Source: Hemerocallis citrina
Taxonomy: Eukaryota; Streptophyta; Magnoliopsida; Asparagales; Asphodelaceae
Reading direction: 5' to 3'
Assembly (NCBI GenBank): GCA_017893485.1
Contig: CM030358.1
Span: 250,014,256 to 250,078,255, forward strand
Length of the DNA stretch: 64,000 nt
The notes beneath the pieces are model-generated. The model did no database searches. It saw only the letters and a list, made by a program, of their open reading frames with translations, and was not told the origin of the DNA. Shown here one piece after another: positions 49,428 through 60,081 of the stretch (positions within the stretch are counted from its first letter, which is position 1; every line of letters starts with the position of its first letter). The position numbers and the translations under genes were made by a program.

Positions 49428-49820
49428 GGTATCATCTACAAGATTTTGCAGGTCATGGTAATGACCCTCAAAATGGAAATGAATTGTTCAATCTTTGCCA
49501 TGCATCCTTGAGGAACGTGATTGAAAGGATATTTGGTATTTTAAATCGCGATTCACAATTTTGCGCCTCCTTTTCTATTTAAGATACAAGCAGAACTTGT
49601 GTTAGCATGAACAACACTACATAACTTTCTTCGCAAAGAATTTCATTCTAATGAATTTTCAATTGAACCAATAGACGAATCTCCAAGAGCAGGAACAGTT
49701 AATGAAGCAATAATTTTGAACCTATTGCTCAAACCCAAGAGCAGGAAAGAGAAAATGCTAATGCATGAAGGGTTAGCATAGCTTTAGATATGTGGGGAAA
49801 TGCTACTTAGGAGGACGTGA
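49428..49820 (+). pseudogene. PIF/Harbinger transposase, C-terminal relic
   Basis: With frame changes the sequence reads RYHLQDFAGHGNDPQNGNEL, FNLCHASLRNVIERIFGILN and, further on, LHNFLRKEFHSNEFSIEPID. These resemble the last third of plant Harbinger (DDE superfamily 4) transposases, in which a FNLRHSSLRNVIER-like block includes the final catalytic Glu. Stops interrupt it near 49579 and 49609. N-terminal parts are absent. The relic lies 2.3 kb from the Harbinger-type MITE at 46604; whether they are related cannot be told. Confidence 0.75.
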
Positions 49821-49929
49821 AGCTATATCAAATTGGCTATTAAAAGATTGAAAATTTTGTATTGGGTTTAATTTTTTAGTGTTTTAATTATACTTTGGTT
49901 TAATTTTGATTATACTATGAAGAAATGCT

Positions 49930-49947
49930 TGTAACACCCTGTGTTAA

Positions 49948-50040
<93 letters not shown>

Positions 50041-50690
50041 GTGGGATTCCCTATAGGAGTTCCTATAGGGGGTTCCATGGATTAATGTTGGTAGGGGGGC
50101 CCACGGGAAGGAAATGCAGCAAGTAGTTGCAGTTGTGACGTGGCTGATGACGTCAGTGGGGCCTGCCCTGTTTGGAAGGAAGCATGCAGTGTTGTTTGCC
50201 TGTTGTGCCATGTAGGCAGTGGGGCCCGCCTCAGGGCTTTGTTGTGTGCCCTTTCGAGGGAGAGAGAAAACACGATATGAGGAATTTGTCCCATATCAGG
50301 GGATTTGAGGATTAATTAAATATATATACATAATTATCTAGGATTATAGGTCACCAATCAGCTATAGCACCTTTTATGAGGCAAGTCTGTGGTGGGCAGT
50401 TGTTAGAAAAGTCGTTGTTTCGGGCTGGGGTGTTACAAATGGTATCAGAGCCGACTTTCGACACTGATGTGGGCAAGAGTGGGGTGTGTCTTGTATGCCT
50501 GAGAGGGAGTTGTGGTCAGTACGCTGACGGTGTAGCCAGGGGCAGTACGCTAAGATTTGATTGAATCAGGGGTACGCCACTTCACATCGGCTAGAAAGGA
50601 GATCCTGGCGTTACTTTGCAAGTCCCGACTTCAGCAAGGATGCTGAATTCTTAAGAGGGGGGGGGGGGGGTGTGTAACACCCCGTGTTAA

Positions 50691-50749
<59 letters not shown>
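49930..50749 (+). mobile_element. TRIM-2: small LTR element whose 3' LTR is cut by the MULE
   Basis: 5' LTR 49930-50437 (TGTAACACC...TGTTACA) with a long TA tract at 49951-50036. PBS TGGTATCAGAGC at 50440-50451; an interior of only 235 bp without ORF; a purine tract ending in 13 or more G (50653-50670); then the 3' LTR from 50673. That LTR runs only to its TA tract (to about 50749), where the MULE begins. LTR end and PBS-proximal sequence match TRIM-1 (35467-37778). The remainder of the 3' LTR should lie right of the window. Confidence 0.88.
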
Positions 50750-50753
<4 letters not shown>

Positions 50754-51105
50754 TTTGCTCAGTTGAAAACGGGTTCGTTTTCAACGGGTTGGAAAACAGC
50801 CATCTCAGCCGTCCGATCTGCCTTGATCATGATGAGCGGATCAGATCTCGACCCGTTAAACATCCCACTAATGAAGTGAAAAGCAGAGGGGTAACTTCGT
50901 CAATTCACGCCAAAAAAAGTTTGGGGCTTAGCGTTTTTTTGGCGTGGAGTTTTTTTTGTCCAAAAAATCACTTAGGCCGTTGTTTGAGACAACGACCTAG
51001 GTTGTTTTTTTATAAAAAAATATACATTGGCCGTTGTTTCCAACAATGTCCTAGGTATGTACAAGTGTTTTTCCAAACACTTGTACATACTCAGATCTTC
51101 ATCTC
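50750..51105 (+). repeat. MULE left terminal inverted repeat
   Basis: Contains two Ggccgttg...caacggcC-type hairpins (50971-50997 and 51028-51053) and a 14-bp inverted repeat around TACAAGTGTTT-TTCC-AAACACTTGTA (51057-51088). The right TIR has the same elements in mirrored order. After 51105 the two ends diverge but both stay CT-rich, as expected of leader exons. Confidence 0.88.
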
Positions 51106-51402
51106 CCTCACAACTCTCTCTCTCGCTAGTGGAGCTCGATAAACCCATTTCCCCAAACTGTAGCTCTCTCTCTATCGAACTAAAAAACCTAACTCTCTCT
51201 TGGTCGTTGCTTTTCACCGAATCTCTCCCTATTCTCAGTCTCCAGCTCTCTTCCTTTGAAGATCCCAATTACAAAAAAATCCTAACCCTTACGAAATCTA
51301 CCCAACCTTAAAACTCTAATCCTGAATAAATTAGCCAAACCCTACTCCCCTTACTTTCTCTACAGCAGCGCGCAGCGGCCCCGAACACCTTCATTGTTAA
51401 AG

Positions 51403-52143
51403 GTACTAATTTGTTCCTACTTGAGTAGATCTAACTAGACTAATTGATTGGAAATTTTTTTCCAATGTTTGAGTGTACAATTGCTATATTATGCGTAGGT
51501 ATTTATAAAGTAGGTAATTCTAGACTAATTGGGGAAGCAGACGTAGTATTAGTTGTTGTTGGTTGTTATTCGATGTTAGTAATAGCACACAAAGCGAACA
51601 AAATTTTTTGGAACTTTGCGAGTATGTCGAGCTCGCCATACACAAGCCAACTCAATTCGTAGAAGTGTGTTTGGATTCACAGTTTGAAGTGTACGGCCGT
51701 GTATCACTTTCAATTCATTCTCGTGAGTGAAAGCGATACATCGGCGTATTTTGCAAACCGTGAGCCGAAACTCACCTCTACAAATTTTGTTGGCTCATGT
51801 GTTTTGCCGCCGTCCCACTCCCAAAGTATAGAAATTTTTTGATCTCGTTTGTGCAGATTTGTACCGTATATCAAACAACAATCTCAGTTCAAGAGTGAGG
51901 AGAATGCGAGCGAGACACGGCCTTATCTTGCAAACCGTGGATCGGAACTTACTTGTAGAAGTTCTGTTACCTTGTGTGTGTCAAGCCGAACCCAATAGAA
52001 GAGTTTTGTATTTATATGACGTCGTTTTCGACGTTTTGTCACTTATTTTTGTTTCGTAGGTATATATATCGCAATCGTTTGTTAACAAGCTATTTTATAT
52101 ATAATGTGTATATTAATTGACCAATAATATATTTTTACCCCAG
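51403..52143 (+). other. Candidate 5'-UTR intron of the transposase gene, with two palindromic modules
   Basis: Donor AAG|GTACTAAT at 51403; acceptor TTTTACCCCAG at 52143 directly before the ATG. Within it, 51668-51800 and 51850-51990 each carry a module around 'ccgtgtatcactttc' ... GCAAACCGTGAGCCGAAACT, an imperfect palindrome also found three times in the intron of the PMD gene. Confidence 0.6.
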
Positions 52144-54528
52144 ATGAACAACGATACGGAGAGTTCTGCTGCCGGCGATAATTTTGTGCGGGTAGAACCA
52201 ATCACTGATTCCATGCCGATAGTCGAAGATCATCTGAAACCGAAGTTAGATTTGACATTCCCCACATTAGTTGAGGCCGAGAAATTTTATTCTGCATATG
52301 CTCGTTGTGGGGGTTTTGCAATGCGAGGGGTGGGAATAAATTAAAGGGGGGAATGGAAGTAGATAAGTCATATCTTTGTAATAAAGCTGGGTCGTCGCCG
52401 GGTCAACATAGTGATGGTAGACGTGGAATAACCAGTAGAACGGGTTGCAAGGCTTGCGTTCGTGTAAAATTGAACGAAACAAGTAATACGTGGGTGGTGT
52501 ATTCATTTCACGAAGAACACAATCACGAATTCACCTCACCCGGTAGTAGGCATCTTTTGCCCCGGAACAGGTCCGTGTTAATACGGACAAAAAGATTATT
52601 GATCAAATGAACCAAGCTAATATCCAAACATGTTGACAAATGCTCTTCTTCGAAAGTTCTAGTGGTGGTCATGATCAAGTAGGATTCACAGAAAAAGATG
52701 TTAGAAATTTAGTTAGAGATTCGCAAGAAGCATTGAAAGGACACGATTCTACAATGCTAATTGATTTTTTCGAATCTAAGAAACAGACGGATCCTTCATT
52801 TTTTTATGACATTCAAGTCGATCCCAAAGGGCGGTTGTCGCATTGTATTTGGGTAGATGGTATTTGTAGGATGAATTACGAAGAATTTGGCGATGTAGTT
52901 TGCTTTGATACCACGTACAATACGAACCGTTATGGAATGTTATTTGTTCTGTTTGTTGGAGTTAATCAACATTGGCAATCGACTTTCTTAGGAGGTAGGT
53001 TCATTCCAAATGAGATGGCCTCTTCGTTTGAATGGTTCTTTGAAAAGTGGTTAGGGGTTATGAATCGTGCTCCATCTGGTATTGTCACCGATCAAGACCG
53101 TGGGATCGCTGTCGCAGTTAAAAAAGTTTTTCCCCAGACTCGGCATCGTTTTTGTATTTGGCACATTCTGGATAAGTTACCCCAGGAGGTTCGTCTTGGT
53201 TTCGATGTCGAAAAGTTTAGGGAGTCCTTAAAGAATGTAATCTACAATTCCGAATATATACATGAATTTGTAAAAAAGTGAAATATTTTGATTTCGCAAT
53301 ACGGATTAGAGAGTAAAAAATGGTTGAACGATATATTCGATATCCGTGGAAGTTGGGCACCCATCTACGCTAAAGATTCATTTTGGGCTGGCATGTTGAG
53401 TAGCCAACGGGTTTAGTCGGCACATTCTGCTCTGAAGCATCATACAGAAAAAAAGTATTCCCTGCACGAATTTGCCGTCATCTTCGACTGTTTTTTGGGA
53501 AGGCAAAGACACGATGAATTGAAAGAAAATCATCGTAACCGTGAGAAGAGATCGAAGTTGAAGAGCGAATGGGCTTTAGAGGCACAAATGGCAAAAACAT
53601 ATACTTTGAAAATAATTTACAAATTCCAAGATAAAGTCACAAAAAGCTTCATGTACAATGTGACATTTGTTGCCGATCTTGAGACACCGGATAGTTCAAC
53701 CTTCCATGTGATACTCCGTGGAGAATCAGAACCGGCTCGCCTTCTTCAATTATCCAAAATCAATGGAATTATTACATGTGCATGTCACTTGTTTGAATTT
53801 GTTGCTATTCCTTGCAGGCATATTTTAGGTGTACTTCGTTTCTCCCATCACACATCCCTCCCGGTTGTATATATTAAACGAAGATGGACTAGGGATGTGA
53901 TGAGAAGAAGTTACACATCAGTTCCAACCGAACCCAATATTGAGAATTTTGCTTCTTGATATTGTGAGTTGAGCTACCATGCAAAACAAATTATCGATCT
54001 CGGTTGTTCCTCCAATGAGAGTTACAAATACACGTTGGAGAATTTGGAGAAGATCATTGACGGGATTTCTTGGCCACAACCCGGATTAGGTGAACAACCG
54101 GATTAGGCCTCATAACCACATGATAGTGTCGAACCTGGAGGTAGTTCACAACCGCATCCAAGTGCACAACCTCACGATCAAGGGAGTGGACACATACCTA
54201 CACGCATTAGTGACCCACAGCAGTGCACGACAAAGGAAAGGCCTCGCGCCAAAAGATTGAGGCCGATTAGAGAGCAACTCCGCATAAAAAAACTGAGAAG
54301 GTGCCAAAGATGCGGCATTGTGCAAATGAATCATGATTCAAGAAATTGTCCAACTTTATTTGAGGGGTATGACCCGTAAATTTTATGTTTGTCACTTGTT
54401 TAAATTTATTATACCTTATTTTTGACAAATGAGTTTCTTACTAACTAAACCTAATCTTTCAATGAAGGCAAGAAGTAATTCCTTCCGAAGAAGACAGTTC
54501 TGAGTCGAGATATGACGATCCACTATGA
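52144..54528 (+). pseudogene. MULE transposase, FAR1/MURA type (heavily mutated)
   Basis: The ATG at 52144 follows the intron. Domains in order: FAR1-type zinc-binding DNA-binding domain at 52240-52540 (LTFPTLVEAEKFYSAYARCG, KSYLCNKAG, ... SFHEEHNHEF); MULE DDE core at 52640-53280 with VVCFDTTYNTNRYG (first Asp) and GIVTDQDRG (second Asp); SWIM zinc finger C-A-C-HLFEFVAIP-C-R-H at 53775-53830; and a C-terminal CCHC knuckle (RCQRCGIVQMNHDSRNC) at 54298-54350. A last short exon is likely at 54469-54528 after an intron from 54378 (GTAAAT...AAG). Breaks: frameshifts near 52336 (G run) and 52575, and stops at 52634, 53279, 53414, 53957, 54104 and 54113. It would cut and rejoin element ends. The SWIM and FAR1 domains place it with Jittery/FAR1-like transposases. 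Not functional. Confidence 0.9.
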
Positions 54529-54887
54529 ATTTTAATTTTTAAAATGTAATTGTTCGGTATATTTATAACTCTTTATGCAACTTGGTTAATTACCTTTGAT
54601 TGGTAACTGTAAATGTAATTCTCGAGACTTAAGTGTCGTTTGTTTGTGTCGTTTGTTAATATTGTTGTTGTACGCAAATATTGGTTTGTAACTCAATTGT
54701 ATCAGCTGTAGCTGTACCTGTATTTGTAAATATATATATTTTTTTAAACCAAGGCTGTTGTTAATATTGTTGTAAATATTTGGAGACAACGGCCTCAGTT
54801 ATTTCATGAATTTAGTTTTTTATTCAATATAACTAGTTAAAAAAAGCAACAAACCACAGAGCAAAACAATATGTACATAATAAATCT
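54529..54887. other. 3' flank of the transposase gene
   Basis: AT-rich, no ORF. It contains a diverged half of the hairpin motif (54752-54800) just before the regular array starts. Confidence 0.5.
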
Positions 54888-55640
54888 AGGCCGTTGTTGG
54901 AGACAACGGCCTAAGATAACCTCAAAAAAAATGGTGATTTGGGGGGTGCTCTCTGACTTGGAGAAGAGAAAAGGAGCAACAAGTCAGAGAGCAACCCCAT
55001 TTCTTATAAATACCTTAGGCCGTTGTTGGAGACAATGGTCTAGGTTATAGTAAAAAAGTTGTGATTTTGGGGGTGCTCTCTGACTTGTTGAAGACAAAAG
55101 GAGCAACAAGTCGGAGAGCAACCCCATTTCTTATAAATACCTTAGGTCGTTGCTTGAGACAACGGCCTAAGTTATAGTCAAAAAGTTGTGATTTTGGGGG
55201 TGCTCTCTCACTTGGAGAAGACAAAAGGATTAACAAGTCAGAGAGCAACCCCATTTCTTATAAATACCTTAGGTCGTTGTTGGAGACAACAGTCTAGGTC
55301 ATAGTCAAAAAGTTGTGATTTTGGGGGTGCTCTCTGACTTGGAGAAGAGAAAAGGAGCAATAAGTCAGAGAGCAACCCCATTTCTTATAAATACCTTAGG
55401 CCGTTGTTGGAGACAACGGTCTAGGTTATAGTCAAAAAGTTGTGATTTTGGGGGTGCTCTTTGACTTGTTGAAGACAAAAGGAGCAACAAGTCAGAGAGC
55501 AACCCTATTTCTTATAAATACCTTAGGCCGTTGTTGGAGACAACGGCCTAAGTTGTAGCTTGATATTTGAAAAGAGGAAAAAGTCATGGAGGACCCCTTT
55601 AATTCAATGCCTTAAGCCGTTGTTTGTAACAACGAACTAC
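54888..55640. repeat. Left hairpin array: six units, 127-bp period
   Basis: Hairpin starts at 54888, 55017, 55144, 55271, 55398 and 55525, plus a diverged one at 55613. Each unit carries two inverted repeats: 'ggccgttgttggagacaacg' plus GCC, and TGCTCTCTGACTTG...CAAGTCAGAGAGCA. The array begins about 360 bp after the transposase stop. It is the inverted counterpart of the array at 58631-59797. Confidence 0.92.
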
Positions 55641-56024
55641 GTATGATGTTTTTGGTGTTTTTATAATTTTTGAAGTTACTCTTTACGTACAGTCTCTGTG
55701 GAAATTTATACCAAAGACAGATGATCTACACTTGTATATCTTTCCGCAATATTATTTTTAAGTGCCGATTACTACCACCTTTCAAACCAATTATACAATC
55801 ATGGTGGTTAAATATGTAAACAAAATGATAAAAAATAATCCATAATCATCCATTTTGGGATGTACATGTGGTTTTTCCCATATATAGGCTACACGTGGGG
55901 ATCTACATGTGGTTGTGTACTTTATGTATTTCCCATATTGAAGTGTTTGCAATAATAGTAGGCGGGTGTTGAGTTCTACTTTGAGATTGAGTTCTACTTG
56001 TTTAGCTTGGTGCTTTTTTCTATT

Positions 56025-56290
56025 TAGGTGTATGTTGAAAGTCTGCTGGCATGTTATTTTGTTGAGCTTAACAACAATGAAGAAACTAGGAAAACAACAA
56101 TATTGTTGAGTCCTAATGGCAAAACATGGGAAGTTGGGTTAATTAGAGTAAGGCAGAATCATGTGTGCATTGGTGGAGAGAAGTGGAAAGAATTCATAGG
56201 TTCTAATAAACTAGAAGTAGGATATATGTTAGTGTTCCATTACAAAGGGAATATGTTTAGCTTTAGGGGTATTGATTTTTCCTGCATTAT
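56025..56290 (+). pseudogene. Captured B3 DNA-binding domain fragment (REM-like)
   Basis: An open frame after an acceptor-like TTTTCTATTTAG reads CYFVELNNNEETRKTTILLS, SPNGKTWEVGL and KWKEFIGSNKLEVGYMLVF. This is the pattern of a B3 domain of the REM class: strand-rich core, K-W-E-V, GW/KW-F---N-L--GD/Y-LVF. The fragment lacks N- and C-terminal parts and continues into non-coding sequence with hydrophobic chance codons. It lies in the middle of the MULE, so it is probably a host gene piece picked up as in Pack-MULEs. A second stretch at 57090-57235 (minus), reading IPKKFKDYSQALPPT, may be another B3 start but is too short to be sure. Confidence 0.65.
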
Positions 56291-56413
56291 ATTTGTAATC
56301 ATTTCTAATATGTTTGTGATCCTTTTTAGTATGATATATATAGATTTGATTATGCTAATACAATACCCACATATCCAAAAAATATATACCGGGTTGGTTT
56401 ACAAGTATAAGGT

Positions 56414-56800
56414 CAAGGTTAAGGTTAGGGTTGTGCTAACCCTACGATAACCCTAACCCTAACCCATAACCCTACTCTGCTAACCTTACAATAACCCTAA
56501 CCCTACATTAACCCTAACCCTAACCTACAGATGATGTTTTATTGATTTTTATTGGTTATATACAGAACATCTATAAACTTTTTTGTGAAACTTATTACCT
56601 GTCTGCTCCCAACAACCACAAATTAATGATAAACCAAAACCAGATCTTATCGCAAATATCTTTCTTGCAATAACCTTAACCCTACAATAACCCTAACCAA
56701 ACCCCTGACCCCCGCTAACCCTAATCCTACCCATAACCCACGTTAACACTAATTACCAAACTGAATACCCTAACCCTAACCCTAATCCTAACCCTAGCCA
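56414..56800. repeat. Telomere-like CCCTAA blocks, centre of the MULE
   Basis: Interrupted runs of 'ccctaaccctaaccc' occupy 56436-56525 and 56664-56800, preceded by the opposite strand form (GGTTAAGGTTAGGGTT, 56418-56433). The unit is mostly CCCTAA, one A shorter than the usual plant CCCTAAA. Confidence 0.85.
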
Positions 56801-58264
56801 AGTTAAGAACACCCCAATTTATCTCTTTTTGGCCTAGGGTCCAAGGCCGTTGTTGCAGGCCGTTGTCTCCAACAACGGCCTATGTTTTAGCTTAATACTT
56901 TTAAAATGGAAAAAGTCATAAAGGACCCCTTTATATGAATGCCTTAAGCCATTGTCGTCAATAACGGCTTAGGTATGAATTTTTTGGGATTTATACAATA
57001 TTCTCTTTACTCTTTACGCACAGTCTCTGTGGAAATTTATACCAAAGATAAATAATCAACACTTGTATATCGTATAAGTATATTTGTTTATTTTCCCCAT
57101 TACTTCCACCTTTCAAAGTGACTCGAAGAACTGCACACAATTACTTCACGACGAGATTCCACATTCAAAATTTCCACAGAAGCAACAGTTGGCGGTAGTG
57201 CTTGAGAGTAATCTTTGAACTTTTTTGGAATACCCATCACTTTGGTTTATACATGTGTTCAAATATACTTGTGGTTTTCTGTTACGGTTTCCCAATACAT
57301 AATGGTCCCTATTTAGACCATTTTTTCCCAAAAAATAGTCAGATCCAGTTCTTGATGGCCAAATAGTTTGATCTGATTACTCTCCGCTCAAACAATGAAC
57401 CGAATCTTTTTAATTTTTGATTTCTTCTTCTCCATCATAATTATTAGATATTTTTGATATTCGGAGATGGGTTTTTGTATTTTTAGGAGGATGTTTTCGG
57501 AAGAGTGCAAAAAATGGGAAAACTACATGTGGTGATGTACATGTGATTTTTTCGATTTTGGTCTTAAACTACATGTGGGGATGTTCATATCGTTTTTCCC
57601 ATATATTGGGTGCATGTGGGGAGGTACATGTTGTGATGTAGTTTAGGTTTTTCCCATATTGAAGTATCTCCAATAATTATCTTTATCCTTCTTCATCTCT
57701 AACTGCACCTTCCCTTATGTCTCTATTAACAGAGGATCTGCACCACTCTGTTCATAATATCTCTAATGTAAATGTGAGAATCTCAGAAAAAAGGTCTGCT
57801 ATTTCATTATACATGTGGTTTTTTCCAAGTATGGTCCACATATAGGGAGCTACATGTGGTTTTTCCTTTACATGTGGGGTTTTACCTTATTGGTTTTTTT
57901 CATAATGAACTTGTTCTACTACATGTGATCATACCTCTTCTACCCAATCTCGTAGAATTCTTCCCATGTGCATGTTTGGAGAATGTCTTCAGGAACGTCT
58001 TCATTGTAAACAACGTACAAGGATTTTGTAGATTATATATTATTATTCAAAAAAGTAATAATATATAAACAAAAAAAACCAAAAAATATAATATATCCGT
58101 TAGTTACGTGGCTAGAAATGGAATTGAATACAAAATATAAACAAAAAAACATAGATATGAACGTCTATTTTGTAGAGTTCAGAAGGTAATGCACGTAAAA
58201 AGTGGAGAGACACATGTGATTAATGATAGAACTTAAATATCTATAAACTCTTTATTGGAAACTT
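56801..58264. other. Central MULE segment with duplicated blocks
   Basis: 57003-57120 repeats 55676-55800 (shared 'cagtctctgtggaaatttat' and CACCTTTCAAA). Hairpins occur at 56841-56880 (one and a half copies) and 56945-56972. The phrase 'acatgtggttttt' recurs from 55867 to 57880. Short frames only; no confident gene. Confidence 0.6.
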
Positions 58265-58400
58265 ATTACCTATCTACTCCCAACTATAAATAATCCTACC
58301 CTAACCCCTACAATAACCCAAACCAAACCACTAACCCCCCCTAACCCTAATCCTACCCTTAACCCCCGTTAGCACTAACCCTAACCCTAACCCTAACGAA
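58265..58400. repeat. Telomere-like CCCTAA block, second location
   Basis: Degenerate CCCTAACCC repeats ending in four clean CCCTAA units (58370-58397). The series 'aaccccta...ccgttagcac' is similar to 56690-56760, so the two blocks were copied from each other. Confidence 0.8.
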
Positions 58401-58630
58401 TGAAATAGTTTTGTTTTTTTATATTTTCTGGGTTGTTCTGTACATATTAAAACATCGTGATTATGTAGTGGTTAGTTAGGTGTAGCCAAACTAAAAAATA
58501 AAAAAAATTAACATTGTTATACAAGCCAAATTCTCATCTATCTTTTGCATAAAGTTCCACAGATATTGTTCGTAAAGAGTCAAGAGAAAATTGAAAAAAG
58601 CAAATAACCAATTATTTTTGGCCTACTTCC

Positions 58631-59797
58631 TAGGCCGTTGTTGGAGACAACGGTCTAGGGTATAAACATTATATTGGAGGGCTCTCTGACCAGTTGCTAT
58701 TTTTAAAAACCAACAAGTCGAGAGCATCCCAAAGTGTCTGTCTTTTTGGCGTATAACCTAAGCCGTTGTCTCCAACGACGGCCTTGGGTATAAACAATAA
58801 AGTGGAGCTGCTCTCTGACTTGTTGCTATTTTTGAAGCCAACAAGTCAGAGAGCAAGACAAATTTTTTATATTTTTCTCCAACAACTAAGGCCGTTGTCT
58901 CCAACAATGGCCTTAGGTATAAACAATAAAGTGGAGCTGCTCTCTGACTTGTTGCTATTTTTGAAGCCAACAAGTCAGAGATCATGACAAATTTTCTATA
59001 TTTTTCTCCTACAACTAAGGCCATTGTCTCCAACAACGGCCTTGGGTATAAACAATAAAGTGGAGCTGCTCTCTGACTTGTTGCTATTTTTGAAGCCAAC
59101 AAGTCAGAGAGTAAGACAAATTTTCTATATTTTTCTCCTACAACTAAGGCCGTTGTCTCCAACAACGGCCTTGGGTATAAACAATAAAGTGGAGCTGCTC
59201 TCTGACTTGTTGCTATTTTTGAAGCCAACAAGTCAGAGAGCATGACAAATTTTGTATCTTTTTCTCCTACAACTAAGGCCGTTGTCTCCAACAACGGCCT
59301 TGGGTATAAACAATAAAGTGGAGCTGCTCTCTGACTTATTGCTATTTTTGAAGCCAACAAGTCAGAGAGCATGACAAATTTTCTATATTTTTCTCCTACA
59401 ACTAAGGCCGTTGTCTCCAACAACGGCCTTAGGTATAAACAATAAAGTGGAGCTGCTCTCTGACTTGTTACTATTTTTGAAGCCAACAAGTCAGAGAGTA
59501 AGACAAATTTTCTATATTTTTCTCCTACAACTAAGGCCGTTGGGTATAAACAATAAAGTGGAGCTGCTCTCTGACTTGTTGCTATTTTTTAAGCCAACAA
59601 GTCAGAGAGCATGAAAAATTTTCTATATTTTTCTACTACAACTAAGGCCGTTGTCTCCAACAACGGCATTGGGTATAAACAATAAAGTGGAGTTGCTCTC
59701 TGACTTGTTGCTATTTTTGAAGCCAACAAGTCAGAGAGCATGACAAATCCTCCAACCTTAGTCCACTTACCTAGGCCGTTGTTTGGGACAACGGCTT
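58631..59797. repeat. Right hairpin array: 129-bp period, inverted relative to the left array
   Basis: Hairpin starts at 58760, 58888, 59017, 59146, 59275, 59404, 59533 and 59644, with flanking copies at 58631 and 59772. Units contain 'aaggccgttgtctccaacaa' plus CGGCCTT and the second inverted repeat GCTCTCTGACTTGTTG...CAACAAGTCAGAGAGC. The copy at 59533 has lost 18 bp, one hairpin arm, which explains the 111-bp step. A 243-codon minus frame (58758-59489) is just the repeat translated, since 129 is a multiple of 3. The array lies about 0.3 kb beyond the 3' end of the PMD gene. Confidence 0.93.
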
Positions 59798-60081
59798 AGG
59801 GTTAAAAAAAATAATAATAAATCTACATTTATACAAAGCAGCTGAAGCTGCTACACTTGAAAATATCACCAAATTCAAACACTTTACCATCACCTACACA
59901 CTCTGAATAAATTCATATCTACAACCGCCAAAATTACCAACCATAATTGACTATTACAAATTAATAACAACAACATCAACTACACTTAAACTTACGAACC
60001 ACATTTTCCACTAGTTTAGTTACAACAGGATAAAACCCAAAAAATAAATAAACAAAAATTACAACCTCCAAAATGTATTGG

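Noticed and set aside
56414..56800. A true chromosome end
   Set aside because: The CCCTAA blocks are short, degenerate and embedded in a MULE with genes on both sides.
57146..57331. Second B3 gene on the minus strand
   Set aside because: A stretch reading IPKKFKDYSQALPPT resembles a B3 start, but it is too short and lacks the rest of the domain.
58758..59489. 243-codon frame with a 43-residue repeat
   Set aside because: It is the 129-bp hairpin array translated; 129 is divisible by 3, so the frame stays open by arithmetic.
58631..59797. CRISPR-like regular array
   Set aside because: Whole 129-bp units are conserved with no unique spacers, in plant DNA inside a transposon; this is a tandem repeat.
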